In this document: piece by piece, positions 24,295 to 32,940 of the stretch | Layout: each line of letters opens with the position of its first letter | Numbering within the stretch: position 1 is the stretch's first letter | Source: an uncultured bacterium | GTDB lineage: Bacteria > Cyanobacteriota > Vampirovibrionia > Gastranaerophilales > Gastranaerophilaceae | DNA: 64,000 nucleotides | Assembly (NCBI GenBank): GCA_948964545.1 | Contig: CAREDV010000005.1 | Location: forward strand, 42,825-106,824 | Reading direction: 5' to 3' | Translations under genes and position numbers: made by a program | The notes under the pieces: model-generated | Database searches by the model: none | Told to the model about the DNA's origin: nothing | What the model saw: only the letters and a program-made list of their open reading frames with translations

Positions 24295-25149
24295 ATGATG
24301 AAAAACGGAATAGAAAACGGATATTACCACGAAATTACACCATCAGGGTTTGGGATTGCAATTAAAGCAGGAAAAGTTTTGTACTCAAAACAATCAGAAT
24401 TTCAAAAAGTTGAAGTGTTTGAAACAGAATCAGCACTTGGCAGAGTTTTAACACTTGACGATTTAATGATGACAACAGAGGGTGACGAATATCATTATCA
24501 TGAAATGATTACGCATATTCCAATGATGCACCACAAAAATCCTGAGAGTGTTCTTGTTATCGGCGGCGGCGACGGTGGAACTGTCAGAGAAGTTTTGAAA
24601 CACAAATCAGTTAAAAAAGTTGTTCTTGCAGAAATTGACGGACTTGTAATCGATGCGTGCAAAGAATTTTTGCCGACAATTTCATGCGGGCTGTCTGACC
24701 CGAGAGTTGATATTCAGGTAGTAGATGCAATTGATTTTATCAAAGACAAAAAGAACGAATACGATATTGTCCTTATTGACTCTACTGACCCTATGGGCCC
24801 TGGTGAAGGATTGTTTACAGAAGAATTTTATACAAACGTTAAAAACTCGTTGAAAGAAGGCGGAATTGTTGCAGCACAATCTGAAAGCCCGTTTGTTAAT
24901 AAAGAAGAAATCAAAAAAATGTACAATCTGCTTAAAAAAGTATTCCCTGTATGTGACACTTATACATCAAATATTCCGACATATCCAGGCGGTTACTGGG
25001 CTTGGGCATTTTGTTCAGTTGATGTAAAACCATTATCATATTTTGCAGATGACAGATATGAAGATATCGTAAAAACTTGCAAAATATATAACAAAGAATA
25101 CCACAATGCAAGATTTGCGTTACCAAACTACTTAGAAGAAATTTTATAA
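24295..25149 (+). CDS. speE: Spermidine (polyamine) synthase
   Basis: 284 residues. Aminopropyltransferase: VLVIGGGDGGTVREVLKH (SAM-type loop), EIDGLVIDACKEF, and the catalytic Asp region DIVLIDSTDPMGPGEGLFTE. The closing GGYWAWAFCS is typical. Uses decarboxylated SAM and putrescine. The NUDIX and HAD genes follow with a 1-bp gap and a 13-bp overlap, forming an operon. The first two codons are both ATG. Confidence 0.95.
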   Translation: MMKNGIENGYYHEITPSGFGIAIKAGKVLYSKQSEFQKVEVFETESALGRVLTLDDLMMTTEGDEYHYHEMITHIPMMHHKNPESVLVIGGGDGGTVREVLKHKSVKKVVLAEIDGLVIDACKEFLPTISCGLSDPRVDIQVVDAIDFIKDKKNEYDIVLIDSTDPMGPGEGLFTEEFYTNVKNSLKEGGIVAAQSESPFVNKEEIKKMYNLLKKVFPVCDTYTSNIPTYPGGYWAWAFCSVDVKPLSYFADDRYEDIVKTCKIYNKEYHNARFALPNYLEEIL

Positions 25150-25150
25150 T

Positions 25151-25681
25151 ATGGATTTCACAGAAAAAACATTAAATTCACAAATTGTTTACGACGGTAA
25201 AATCATTACGGTTCTGAAAGATGATGTTGAAGTCGCTGACGGACACAAATCTTTCAGAGAAGTCGTAAAACATTCGGGCGGAGTTGTTGTTTTAGCAATT
25301 CATGAAGATAAAGTTATTTTTGTAAAACAATTCCGTTATCCGATGAAAGAGGTTTTGCTCGAACTTCCCGCAGGTAAACTTGAAAAAGGCGAAGACCCGT
25401 TTCTTGCCGCACAAAGAGAACTTGAAGAAGAAACTGGTTATTGCGCGGATAAATGGACTGATTTGGGATTTGTCTACACTTCTCCTGGATACAGCGATGA
25501 AAAACTTTATCTTTTCAAAGCGGAAAACCTTCATTTTACACAGTGTCACCCAGATGAGGGCGAAATCCTTCAACCTCTTGAAATCAAAATCATTGATGCC
25601 GTAAAAATGATTAATAATGGTGAAATTAACGACGCAAAAACACTTTGTGCATTTTTTAGGGGAATGCCATGTCAAAAATAA
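25151..25681 (+). CDS. NUDIX hydrolase, ADP-ribose pyrophosphatase type
   Basis: 176 residues. The Nudix box GKLEKGEDPFLAAQRELEEETGY spans ~77-99 with REL-EEETG intact, and the upstream FRYPMKEVLLELPAG and downstream YTSPGYSDEKLYLF match ADPR pyrophosphatases (NudF-like). Second gene of the speE operon. Confidence 0.93.
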   Translation: MDFTEKTLNSQIVYDGKIITVLKDDVEVADGHKSFREVVKHSGGVVVLAIHEDKVIFVKQFRYPMKEVLLELPAGKLEKGEDPFLAAQRELEEETGYCADKWTDLGFVYTSPGYSDEKLYLFKAENLHFTQCHPDEGEILQPLEIKIIDAVKMINNGEINDAKTLCAFFRGMPCQK

Positions 25682-26475
25682 AGATGATTGCGACAGATAT
25701 TGACGGAACAATTGTTGATTGGAATTTAGGCGACTTTACTCCAAATGTTAAAAAATGCATCAAAAATCTTTGCGCAAGCGGAGTAAAAGTAGTTCTTGTT
25801 ACAGGCAGAATGCACTGTGCCTGCAATCATATCGTCAATGAACTCGGACTTGAAACTCCTGTTGTATCTTATCAGGGCGGATTAATCAAAGATAAAGACG
25901 GAAATACTCTTTATCAACAGAATTTAGATGCAAATTATGCAAAACAAATCATAAAATGGGCGAGAGATAATGATATTCATATAAATCTCTACATTGACGA
26001 TAAATTATATGTAGAAAAAGACAACGACTTTGTAAAAAAATACACAGACGGCAAGTTTGTACCCTACACTGTATGTTCATTTGACACTCTTGAAATCGAC
26101 AATGTTAACAAAATTCTTGCAATTGACTACAATGATGCAGAAAAAGTTACACGCTGGGTAAATGAATTACAAAAGAACTTCCCAGAGTTATACATTGTCA
26201 AATCAACTCCATTTTTCTGCGAAATCGGAAGCAACAAGGCTAAAAAATCACTCGGTGTAGAATTTTTAGCAAAAAAATGGGGACTGAAAAAAGAGGAAAT
26301 TTTAACAATCGGCGATCAGAACAACGATATAGAACTTCTCAAATCAGGCGGAATTAAGGTTGCTATGGGAAACGGCACACCTGAATTAAAAGAATGTGCC
26401 GATTTCATAACTGATACCGTCCAGAATGACGGATTTGTAAAAGCTGTTGAAAAGTTTATTGCTCAGGAACAGTAA
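25669..26475 (+). CDS. Cof-type HAD-superfamily phosphatase
   Basis: 268 residues. Motif I ATDIDGTIVDW (nucleophile Asp), motif II VLVTGRMH, motif III lysine at KKSLGVEF, and motif IV TIGDQNNDIELL, with the C2 cap between I and III. Likely sugar-phosphate or cofactor phosphatase; substrate unknown. Its 5' end overlaps the NUDIX gene by 13 bp, and its 3' end overlaps the convergent YbjQ-type gene by 20 bp. Confidence 0.93.
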   Translation: MSKIKMIATDIDGTIVDWNLGDFTPNVKKCIKNLCASGVKVVLVTGRMHCACNHIVNELGLETPVVSYQGGLIKDKDGNTLYQQNLDANYAKQIIKWARDNDIHINLYIDDKLYVEKDNDFVKKYTDGKFVPYTVCSFDTLEIDNVNKILAIDYNDAEKVTRWVNELQKNFPELYIVKSTPFFCEIGSNKAKKSLGVEFLAKKWGLKKEEILTIGDQNNDIELLKSGGIKVAMGNGTPELKECADFITDTVQNDGFVKAVEKFIAQEQ

Positions 26476-26974
26476 ATTTTGTTCCGCATCTTAAACAGAA
26501 AACCTGTAGTCCTGGTTCATTATCATCAACATCATCAAAGCCTTTGATGTGAACTTCTCCTTTTTCATCAGTTTCTACTCTGTATTTAGTTCCGCATTTT
26601 GGACAAACTACAAATTTATAACCGTTAATATCATGAAGTTGTCCAATAGGACTTTCGTCCGATTTTGGTTTTCGTGTATATGCTTCAAAATTAATTTTGT
26701 GAGGAGTTTCAACATTTGTAAAACCGTCAATCGAATCTGCAATTACTGCATTGCCGTAAGCTGTTGCTTCCTGAACTGTACCTGATATAGGATAAATCTC
26801 CATTTTAAAATTTATAACCGCAGTTGCACCCAATTTTGCTGCATTGTCAGTCATTTTTTTTAACGCAGTTTGGCGAAAACCACCGCCTTCTGATGAATTG
26901 CAAACTCCAAATACAATATCTTTATATTCAGAAATTTTATAACCTTCTAAATTTCCACCTGCTGAAACTAACAT
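26456..26974 (-). CDS. YbjQ/UPF0145-type protein with C-terminal zinc ribbon
   Basis: 172 residues. The first ~95 match the UPF0145/YbjQ pentameric fold (YKISEYKDIVFGVCNSSEGG, LGATAVINFKME). The rest is a zinc ribbon: CPKCGTKYRVETDEKGE then CLRCGTKFTV. Paralogue of the adjacent gene, whose stop and its start overlap by 1 bp. SD GGAGG. Function unknown; metal sensing or membrane association has been proposed for the family. Confidence 0.8.
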   Translation of the reverse strand: MLVSAGGNLEGYKISEYKDIVFGVCNSSEGGGFRQTALKKMTDNAAKLGATAVINFKMEIYPISGTVQEATAYGNAVIADSIDGFTNVETPHKINFEAYTRKPKSDESPIGQLHDINGYKFVVCPKCGTKYRVETDEKGEVHIKGFDDVDDNEPGLQVFCLRCGTKFTVPEQ

Positions 26975-27657
26975 TATTTAACCTCCGGAATTGTGAATTT
27001 TGTACCACATTTTAAACAGTATATCTGCATGCCTGGCTCTGCATCATCAACATCTTCAAGCCCTCTGATATGAGATTTGCCGTTTTCATCAACATCAACT
27101 TTATATTTAGTGCCGCACTTCGGACATACTACAAATCTAAATCCTGCATTTTCCACAATTTGTCCTTCTGGAGATTCTTCATATGTTTTTTCAGGTAAAA
27201 AATTCGTTTTTCCCGCAGTATAAGCATCAACAAATTCTGCTAAAATATTTCCGATACCGCCTGTCGGAACATAATTTTTAATAGGTCTTATTACAACAGC
27301 GTTACCATATGCAACAACTTCCGCATTACCTGTATATGTAGAATTTGAGATTTCAAATCTAAAATTGATAACAGCATTTGCACCCAATCTTCTTGCAGAA
27401 GCCAAAAGTCTGTCTAAAGCCTTTTGTCTTGATTCATCAGAAAGTTCTGTATATGAAGTTAATTCACCGCCGACAAACTGTTTAAAGCCCATAAAGAAAT
27501 CTTGAACAGCATCTTTTGAACGCATAGAAATACCCCAAACCATTCCTTTGTAATCCATAACTTCATAGCCCTGAAAATTTTCTTTTTCAGTTACTAAAAT
27601 TCTGTATCCAACCTCAGGACGAGTTCCTGACAATAAATCTTCACGATTAATCACCAT
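26974..27657 (-). CDS. YbjQ/UPF0145-type protein with zinc ribbon (paralogue)
   Basis: 227 residues with the same architecture as the downstream gene: YbjQ fold (LGANAVINFRFEISN, VVAYGNAVVI) and ribbon CPKCGTKYKVDVDENGKSHI then CLKCGTKFTIP. A longer N-terminal half includes AVQDFFMGFKQFVGGELTSY. Tandem duplication. SD AGGAGAA. Confidence 0.8.
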   Translation of the reverse strand: MVINREDLLSGTRPEVGYRILVTEKENFQGYEVMDYKGMVWGISMRSKDAVQDFFMGFKQFVGGELTSYTELSDESRQKALDRLLASARRLGANAVINFRFEISNSTYTGNAEVVAYGNAVVIRPIKNYVPTGGIGNILAEFVDAYTAGKTNFLPEKTYEESPEGQIVENAGFRFVVCPKCGTKYKVDVDENGKSHIRGLEDVDDAEPGMQIYCLKCGTKFTIPEVK

Positions 27658-27665
27658 ATTTTCTC

Positions 27666-27908
27666 CTATGCTTTATCATTTACATTCGTATCATTTGTTT
27701 CCACCAGCTGAGCACCGCAAACCTTACAGCATTGAGATTCCATATGCTCAGATCTGAAACTTTCACCACATTCGGGACATCTGTAATATTTTCTTGATTT
27801 TAAAGATTTGTCATAAGCTATAAGGGCGCAAATAACAATAACACCAACAAAAATAATTGCTGTTATAGGATGTTCCAATACTGTTTTTAAATTCACGAAA
27901 AATATCAT
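27666..27908 (-). CDS. Single-pass membrane zinc-ribbon protein (80 aa)
   Basis: Membrane helix ITAIIFVGVIVICALIAY (~16-33), then a zinc ribbon YRCPECGESFRSEHMESQCC with CKVCGAQLVE. It lies 8 bp upstream of the YbjQ pair, so the three genes probably form an operon; a membrane-tethered partner for the YbjQ proteins is conceivable. Confidence 0.75.
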   Translation of the reverse strand: MIFFVNLKTVLEHPITAIIFVGVIVICALIAYDKSLKSRKYYRCPECGESFRSEHMESQCCKVCGAQLVETNDTNVNDKA

Positions 27909-27980
27909 TACTAAATCTCCATTTTTTAAAGATTATAATAAATTTGCATTTAACACATCATATGTTAATATTAGATAGAA

Positions 27981-28451
27981 ATGTACAGAATTGGTCTAGG
28001 ATACGATATTCATAAATTAACAGAAGGCAGGGATTTAATAATCGGCGGAGTAAAAATTACGCATGAAAAAGGGCTGCTCGGACATTCAGATGCTGATGTA
28101 CTAATTCATGCCATTATTGATGCAATGCTTGGAGCATTGTGCCTTTCAGATATAGGTACACTTTTTCCTGACAATGATGATTTGTATAAAGATGCTGACA
28201 GCACAGTTTTATTGAAAAAAGTTTATGAAATGGTCAAAGAAAAAGGCTGGAAAATTTCTAATCTTGACAGCAATATAATTGCACAGCGACCGAAAATGAT
28301 GCCGTATATCCCGAAAATGAAAGAAGTTTTGTCAAAAATACTCGAAACTGAAGAAATTTCAATCAAAGCGAAAACGAACGAAAAAATGGACGCAGTCGGC
28401 AACGAACTTGCAATAGAAGCTCATGCAGCAGTTTTACTTAATCTTGCATGA
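27981..28451 (+). CDS. ispF: 2-C-methyl-D-erythritol 2,4-cyclodiphosphate synthase
   Basis: 156 residues; MEP pathway of isoprenoid synthesis. Metal-binding GYDIHKL and the SDADVLIHAIIDAMLGA motif, IGTLFPDNDD, and AKTNEKMDAVGN are present. No SD; an extended -10 TGTTAATAT lies 9 nt upstream of ATG, so the leader is 0-3 nt. Overlaps the small convergent membrane gene by 18 bp. Confidence 0.96.
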   Translation: MYRIGLGYDIHKLTEGRDLIIGGVKITHEKGLLGHSDADVLIHAIIDAMLGALCLSDIGTLFPDNDDLYKDADSTVLLKKVYEMVKEKGWKISNLDSNIIAQRPKMMPYIPKMKEVLSKILETEEISIKAKTNEKMDAVGNELAIEAHAAVLLNLA

Positions 28452-28655
28452 TTGAGTTTCTTCTGACCAAATTCGATTATATTTTTCACAATTTTCTTTA
28501 TTTATTTCAACAAGATTTCCATCAATTTTTGTCTTTATACCTTTGGCGCAAACACCAATATCCAGGCACATATTTATTTGAACAAACTTTGAATAAAAAG
28601 GCTTGATTAAAATTAATATAAGTACTATTATTATTATATAAACTTTCTTGTTCAT
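28434..28655 (-). CDS. Small single-pass membrane protein (73 aa)
   Basis: KVYIIIIVLILILIKPFYSK is an N-terminal membrane anchor or signal anchor, followed by a short domain with three cysteines (MCLDIGVCAKGIKTKI, ENCEKYNRI, QSCKIK). Not recognised. CATAAT lies 6 nt before ATG with no SD. Confidence 0.55.
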   Translation of the reverse strand: MNKKVYIIIIVLILILIKPFYSKFVQINMCLDIGVCAKGIKTKIDGNLVEINKENCEKYNRIWSEETQSCKIK

Positions 28656-28708
28656 ATTTGTATTATGAACTATTTATTTTTAAAAATATTAATAATATTT
28701 CCTGTATA

Positions 28709-29509
28709 TTATTTTTTATGAGGCGGTCTTAAATCCCACATTAAAACTGCACAATCGCAAGTCGGGTATTCTCTGCCTCGTCTGCGGCCTTCATGATTTG
28801 CAACTTGGTCACGCGCCGAATCTGCCATTGCTTCTTCTACAGAAACTTTATGCGTATGGATATAAGTAAACGAATCGTATAACTCTTTCATATTACTCAA
28901 AGCATCTGCTGTCAAAGAACCTAATACTCCGCGTTGTCCAGCTTCGCAGTTAGCTTTCGAATGATAAAATTTATCCATTGTACCATCATACTCACCAAGA
29001 AGCCTTGCATAATTTCTCACAAAACTCATAGTTGTATTAAATATCGTATTTAATGGTGTCAAAAATCCCATTATATCTGATATTAAAATTTGCATCCTGA
29101 ATTTTTGAGCATATATTTCACTGTAAACATCATCTACATTATACTCACAATCAGATAAATGTCTGCCGTATTGCGGCTCAAGAATATCCAGTGTTTCATC
29201 ATAAGATGAGACAACAGCTTCAGCCTGCGCAATTAAATCTTGAATGCTTGATGACTCATTTTGAATATCCTGACTTAAAACATCATAATCTGAAAATATT
29301 TTTTTCAATGTTTCATAGTAAAATGCACACTCGCAAGATTCATCATCAGTTGTTTCTTCAACATAACACTTACAGTTTGGATGCGGTTTTTCAGGTACTT
29401 CATCTTTACTGTAAAATTTTTGATTATCCAATGCTCTGCATTTTTCGCAAGCACCAGGTTCTGTGTGCCAAATATAAACTGTATTACTTATTCCGCCTTT
29501 TAAAACCAT
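28709..29509 (-). CDS. Protein with phage minor-head-like N-terminus (266 aa)
   Basis: The N-terminal 55 residues (WHTEPGACEKCRALDNQKFY, PHPNCKCYVEE) match the short C-terminal module of phage Mu F/SPP1 gp7-type minor head proteins (W-T..d..C..C..l...HPnC.C). A helical middle and a C-terminal YHSKANCEAGQRGVLGSLTA / CDCAVLMWDLRP domain follow. There is no other phage gene nearby, so it is more likely a domesticated or effector-like protein. SD GGGGG. Function unknown. Confidence 0.45.
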   Translation of the reverse strand: MVLKGGISNTVYIWHTEPGACEKCRALDNQKFYSKDEVPEKPHPNCKCYVEETTDDESCECAFYYETLKKIFSDYDVLSQDIQNESSSIQDLIAQAEAVVSSYDETLDILEPQYGRHLSDCEYNVDDVYSEIYAQKFRMQILISDIMGFLTPLNTIFNTTMSFVRNYARLLGEYDGTMDKFYHSKANCEAGQRGVLGSLTADALSNMKELYDSFTYIHTHKVSVEEAMADSARDQVANHEGRRRGREYPTCDCAVLMWDLRPPHKK

Positions 29510-29620
29510 AATTCCCCCTCTGATTTATTATGTCAAATGTTATAAACTCCCGCAAGTCCACGAAAATGTGTGGACAATATTGTTTTCTTTTGTTACCATA
29601 AGATACTATAAGGAGAAATT

Positions 29621-29965
29621 ATGGATTTAGAACTGCTTCCAAAATGCCCTGTAGAAACTACATTAACACTTATCGGCGAAAAATGGAAAATACTTATTAT
29701 TAGAGATTTATTAAATGGTACAAAACGTTTCGGTCAATTAAAACAAGTTTGCAGCGGTATTTCGCAAAAAGTTCTCACAACAAATCTGCGCTCCATGGAA
29801 GAAGCTGGACTTGTTACAAGAAAAGTTTTTCCTGAAGTTCCGCCCCGCGTGGAATATACCCTCACTGATGTCGGATATAGTCTTGCACCTGTGTTAAACG
29901 CTATGGCAAGCTGGGGTACTGATTACAAAACTTTTCTGAAACTTTTAAAAAAACATAGACAATAA
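29621..29965 (+). CDS. HxlR-family transcriptional regulator
   Basis: 114 residues: CPVETTLTLIGEKWKILIIR, SQKVLTTNLRSMEEAGLVTR, VEYTLTDVGYSLAPV. The conserved N-terminal Cys is present. Second HxlR protein in the window, not adjacent to a reductase, so its target is unknown. SD AAGGAG. Confidence 0.93.
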   Translation: MDLELLPKCPVETTLTLIGEKWKILIIRDLLNGTKRFGQLKQVCSGISQKVLTTNLRSMEEAGLVTRKVFPEVPPRVEYTLTDVGYSLAPVLNAMASWGTDYKTFLKLLKKHRQ

Positions 29966-30052
29966 GGTAATTTATTCTCAAAATTAAAATTATATATAAT
30001 AGTACAATAGCAAAATATTTTATTTACGTTATTATATAAATAGGAGAATTAA

Positions 30053-30667
30053 ATGAAATCAAAAACATCTATAGTTAAAAAAGTTTTGGATGACACTCAT
30101 TTAACATTACTTTTCCCAAATATGAGTATTGAAACAAAAGAACAAATTGTTTATCGCAGAAATGGTAAAACAATTGATAAAGTTATTGAGTTTGATGCTA
30201 AAACTGGTTCTAAAATAAAAACAACTCATTATGATTATTTTGATGACAAAAAAATTCGTTCTATTGATGAATTTGACAGAGAATCTGGTAAAAAAATTCG
30301 TACTATTAATTATGTTCTTTATAAATCTGTTGATGAATATGATTTAGAAAGCGGTAAAAAAATTCGTACAATAAACTTTAATGTAAAAGATGAAACAAAA
30401 ATATCTTCCATTCAAGAATACGATATCGATACAGGGAAAATTATTAATGTTTCTATATACAAACGTGATGGAAAAACTATCAGTATTATAAAAAGAATCG
30501 ACCCTGTTACAGAAAAAGTTACAAACTGGGTAAACAATGATACTAAAAATCCTTTAGAACCTGTTAAATTTGCAACTAGATCTTACGACAATATCAAAAT
30601 GATGGACAAAGAAGAAAAAGAAGATATTGCAAAATTAATTGATAATTTATACAGCAACGCTTTTTAA
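30053..30667 (+). CDS. DUF2963-like repeat protein (204 aa)
   Basis: Three to five imperfect repeats of ~22 residues with the core EFDAKTGSKIKTTHYDYFDD, DEFDRESGKKIRTINYVLYK, DEYDLESGKKIRTINFNVKD. The pattern (I.e[FY]D..tGkkI..) resembles DUF2963-type repeats. Repeat protein, probably beta-rich, soluble, no signal peptide. SD AGGAG. Overlaps the convergent gene by 4 bp. Function unknown. Confidence 0.55.
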   Translation: MKSKTSIVKKVLDDTHLTLLFPNMSIETKEQIVYRRNGKTIDKVIEFDAKTGSKIKTTHYDYFDDKKIRSIDEFDRESGKKIRTINYVLYKSVDEYDLESGKKIRTINFNVKDETKISSIQEYDIDTGKIINVSIYKRDGKTISIIKRIDPVTEKVTNWVNNDTKNPLEPVKFATRSYDNIKMMDKEEKEDIAKLIDNLYSNAF

Positions 30668-31212
30668 TCCATATTTTCTTCAACAAATTTCTGCGGATTT
30701 TCAATGATATACTCTAATTCTTCTGGTTCTACAATACATCCATATTGTAATTTTTCATTCCAGGCAATATATGTGACTAACCCATAACCAAGAGTTTTTC
30801 CGAACGAACTTTGTGTTACTTCTAGTAAATCTATTTTGTCTAGAGGTATATTAACTTCTTCTGGATTTATAACACCGCATTTTAAATGTGCATATTTATT
30901 GGTAATAACTATTTTATCAGATTTATATCTTGCAATCGGATAAAATATAAACCCTAATAAAGCTGCCATTACAACCCAGCTGAAAAAACTGTGTGTATTT
31001 AAAAAAATATTCCAAAAATAAAAAAAGAATAACGGTGTAAAAAATACAGAAGGTACTAAATTAATCCAATGTTTTTTTACATCATATAATACAATTTCCT
31101 CAACATCGTCATCATTTGAATTTTTTATAACTATTCTTTGTAAATGATTTCCGCAGTTTCTGCAGTAATTATCATTTTCGTCAACTTCTTTTCCGCAATT
31201 TGAACAGTACAT
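30664..31212 (-). CDS. Zinc-ribbon plus bacterial PH-domain membrane protein
   Basis: 182 residues. N-terminal zinc ribbon YCSNCGKEVDENDNYCRNCG, two membrane helices (LVPSVFFTPLFFFYFWNIF, FSWVVMAALLGFIFYPIA), then a bPH2-like domain (YAHLKCGVINPEEVNIPLDK, KTLGYGLVTYIAW). Such proteins anchor at the membrane; role unknown. SD GAGG. Confidence 0.75.
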   Translation of the reverse strand: MYCSNCGKEVDENDNYCRNCGNHLQRIVIKNSNDDDVEEIVLYDVKKHWINLVPSVFFTPLFFFYFWNIFLNTHSFFSWVVMAALLGFIFYPIARYKSDKIVITNKYAHLKCGVINPEEVNIPLDKIDLLEVTQSSFGKTLGYGLVTYIAWNEKLQYGCIVEPEELEYIIENPQKFVEENMD

Positions 31213-31287
31213 TATAACCTCATATTCCCAAGAAATTTTAACACATCATTTGACTTTAGTCAATGAGCGTTATAACATGGAACTACT

Positions 31288-32196
31288 ATGAATAAACAAG
31301 AACTTTTAAATCTTTATAATATGGAACTTGATGAACTTTTAAAAATTTCATCACAATTTATTAAAAATGAAGTAGAATTTTGCTCGCTTATTAACGCACG
31401 AAACGGAAAATGTTCACAAAACTGCAAATATTGTGCTCAAAGCTCTCATTACTGCACAAATATTGAAAGTTATCCGCTTGTATCTGTTGATGAAGTTAAA
31501 AAAGCTGCTGAGGATGCAAAATCACACAAAGCATCAAGGTTTGCAATCGTAACCTCAGGCAGAACTCCTGATGAGGGAAGGGATTTTCAGATTGAACTAG
31601 ACATGATTAAAGAAATCAACAAAATAGACGGCTTAAAATCTTGTGCATCAATCGGAATTTTAAATGAGGAACAGGCAAAACAACTTGCTGATGCAGGTTT
31701 GACAAGATTTCATCATAACATTAATACATCACGCTCTTATTACCCTGAAGTTTGTACTACTCACAAATTTGAAGATAGAATAAACACTTGCAAACTTGTA
31801 AAAAAATATGGAATGGAATTATGCTGCGGTGTAATTTTAGGAATGGGTGAAAGTATTGAGCAGCGTGTTGAAATGGCTTTAGAACTAGCTGAAATTGAAC
31901 CTGATTCAATACCAATTAATATTTTGATGCCAATACCTGAAACTCCTTTTGAAAACTATTTAGACAAAATTGATGAAGAAAATATTTTAAGAACTCTTGC
32001 GATTTTCAAAATAGCAAACCCGAAATCAGTACTTCGTTTTTGCGGCGGAAGAATGAGATTATCGGAAGAAAACCAGAAAAAAGCATTAAAAACATGTGTT
32101 GAAGGCATAATGGTCGGCAACTATTTGACAACTGTCGGCAAAGCTCCTGAAGAAGATATTAAAACCGTTTCAGAACTTGGAAAAGTTATTGTTTAA
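31288..32196 (+). CDS. bioB: Biotin synthase
   Basis: 302 residues, radical-SAM sulfur insertion into dethiobiotin. The cluster motif is CSQNCKYCAQ (Cys42, 46, 49); the [2Fe-2S] ligands and core include SIGILNEEQAKQLADAGLTR, HHNINTSRSYYPEVCTTH and ILRFCGGRM-like VLRFCGGRMRLSEE. bioD lies 0.7 kb downstream on the other strand, separated by a mini-element island. The start has only a weak GGA upstream. Confidence 0.96.
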   Translation: MNKQELLNLYNMELDELLKISSQFIKNEVEFCSLINARNGKCSQNCKYCAQSSHYCTNIESYPLVSVDEVKKAAEDAKSHKASRFAIVTSGRTPDEGRDFQIELDMIKEINKIDGLKSCASIGILNEEQAKQLADAGLTRFHHNINTSRSYYPEVCTTHKFEDRINTCKLVKKYGMELCCGVILGMGESIEQRVEMALELAEIEPDSIPINILMPIPETPFENYLDKIDEENILRTLAIFKIANPKSVLRFCGGRMRLSEENQKKALKTCVEGIMVGNYLTTVGKAPEEDIKTVSELGKVIV

Positions 32197-32320
32197 TTAC
32201 GGAATGTATATATTAAAAATATTGCCTTTTGTTAGATTTTGTTCTATTGTTATACTGTAGGGTAGTACCTGCCTTTCTCTGACACACGAGTACTAAGGAA
32301 ATGGTCAGAAAGGGGGTGAT

Positions 32321-32395
32321 ATGACAAAGCAGCAAATAAAAACTGCCATAACAGTAATTATAGCAGTTCTTAATTTTATTTTAGCAATGTTATAG
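32321..32395 (+). CDS. Mini-element C: 24-aa hydrophobic peptide (toxin-like)
   Basis: MTKQQIKTAITVIIAVLNFI... single membrane helix. Promoter TTGCCT-N17-TATTGT at 32222-32250. Leader stem TCTGAC/GTCAGA (32278-32283, 32304-32309) around ACACAC, then SD AGGGGGTGAT. The 3' stem ATAGGG/CCCTAT spans 32392-32447. Peptide sequence is unlike copies B, D and E, yet RNA architecture is the same, which argues that the architecture is selected. Confidence 0.6.
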   Translation: MTKQQIKTAITVIIAVLNFILAML

Positions 32396-32447
32396 GGTAC
32401 TAAGTGAAGCTCTAAGGAAGCTGAATTTCTTTAGGGCTTCCCCCTAT
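32333..32447 (-). ncRNA. Predicted antisense RNA of mini-element C
   Basis: Promoter TTGACA (32477-32482) -N17- AATAAT (32454-32459). Terminator stem 32341-32351/32358-32368 (10 of 11 bp) in the ORF, followed on this strand by TTTTTATTT. Confidence 0.55.
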
Positions 32448-32478
32448 GTTCACATTATTTCCGATTTAGAGGAATTTG

Positions 32479-32688
32479 TCAAGGGGTGTCGGGAACTTCT
32501 ACTAAGATGTCCTTTGCATTACAATCTAAAAATTTAGCAAGTTTTTCAATTGTACTGAGTTTCACGTCAACATGTTCGCCTCTTGTTATTTTGGTTATCG
32601 TTGTAGTACTCAAACCAGAATATTTTGCTATTTCTTTATTTGTATATTTTCTTTTCCATTTAACATTGTAAATATTTATTATAAGCAT
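32479..32688 (-). CDS. XRE-family HTH regulator (69 aa)
   Basis: Compact HTH: KRKYTNKEIAKYSGLSTTTI, TKITRGEHVDVKLSTIEKLA, FLDCNAKDILVE. No C-terminal domain. TATAAT lies exactly 6 nt before ATG and no SD is seen. It is convergent to mini-element C (its stop overlaps the antisense -35) and divergent from a promoter holding the palindrome TTTGATTAAATCAAA. Confidence 0.85.
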   Translation of the reverse strand: MLIINIYNVKWKRKYTNKEIAKYSGLSTTTITKITRGEHVDVKLSTIEKLAKFLDCNAKDILVEVPDTP

Positions 32689-32730
32689 AAAATAATTATA
32701 GATATTTTAATTACAATAGGTTTTTATCAA

Positions 32731-32759
32731 TTGACAATTTGATTAAATCAAACTATACT
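32731..32759 (+). promoter_or_regulatory. Promoter with palindromic operator in the spacer
   Basis: TTGACA (32731-32736), 17-bp spacer, TATACT (32754-32759). The spacer holds the near-perfect palindrome TTTGATTAAATCAAA (32738-32752), where a repressor would block RNA polymerase. The divergent XRE protein is the obvious candidate. Confidence 0.65.
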
Positions 32760-32792
32760 TTGATTGTTGTTACAAAGCTTATAGGTGATAAA

Positions 32793-32940
32793 ATGTAATT
32801 TAGTTTTTCAAAGTAATAATGATATTGTAAATCTTTTCCATAAAATCTTGAGAACAATTAAATTAATCGAAAATGACTTTTCTGATTTTTTGAATATTCA
32901 AAACTAATGAAAAATAAACTTGAAGAAGTTATTTCAACTT
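32793..32940 (+). pseudogene. Decayed DUF1796-like gene
   Basis: SD AGGTGAT then ATG directly followed by TAA. Bases 32851-32893 are almost identical to 21416-21460 of the DUF1796-like pseudogene (encoding RTIELIENDFSDF there), and the last bases encode MKNKLEEVIST-stop, like that family's C-terminus. Only scraps of the gene remain. Confidence 0.6.

Noticed and set aside
28709..29509. Prophage at the phage-head-like gene
   Set aside because: No other phage genes, att sites or compositional change nearby; only the HPNC-type module is phage-like.
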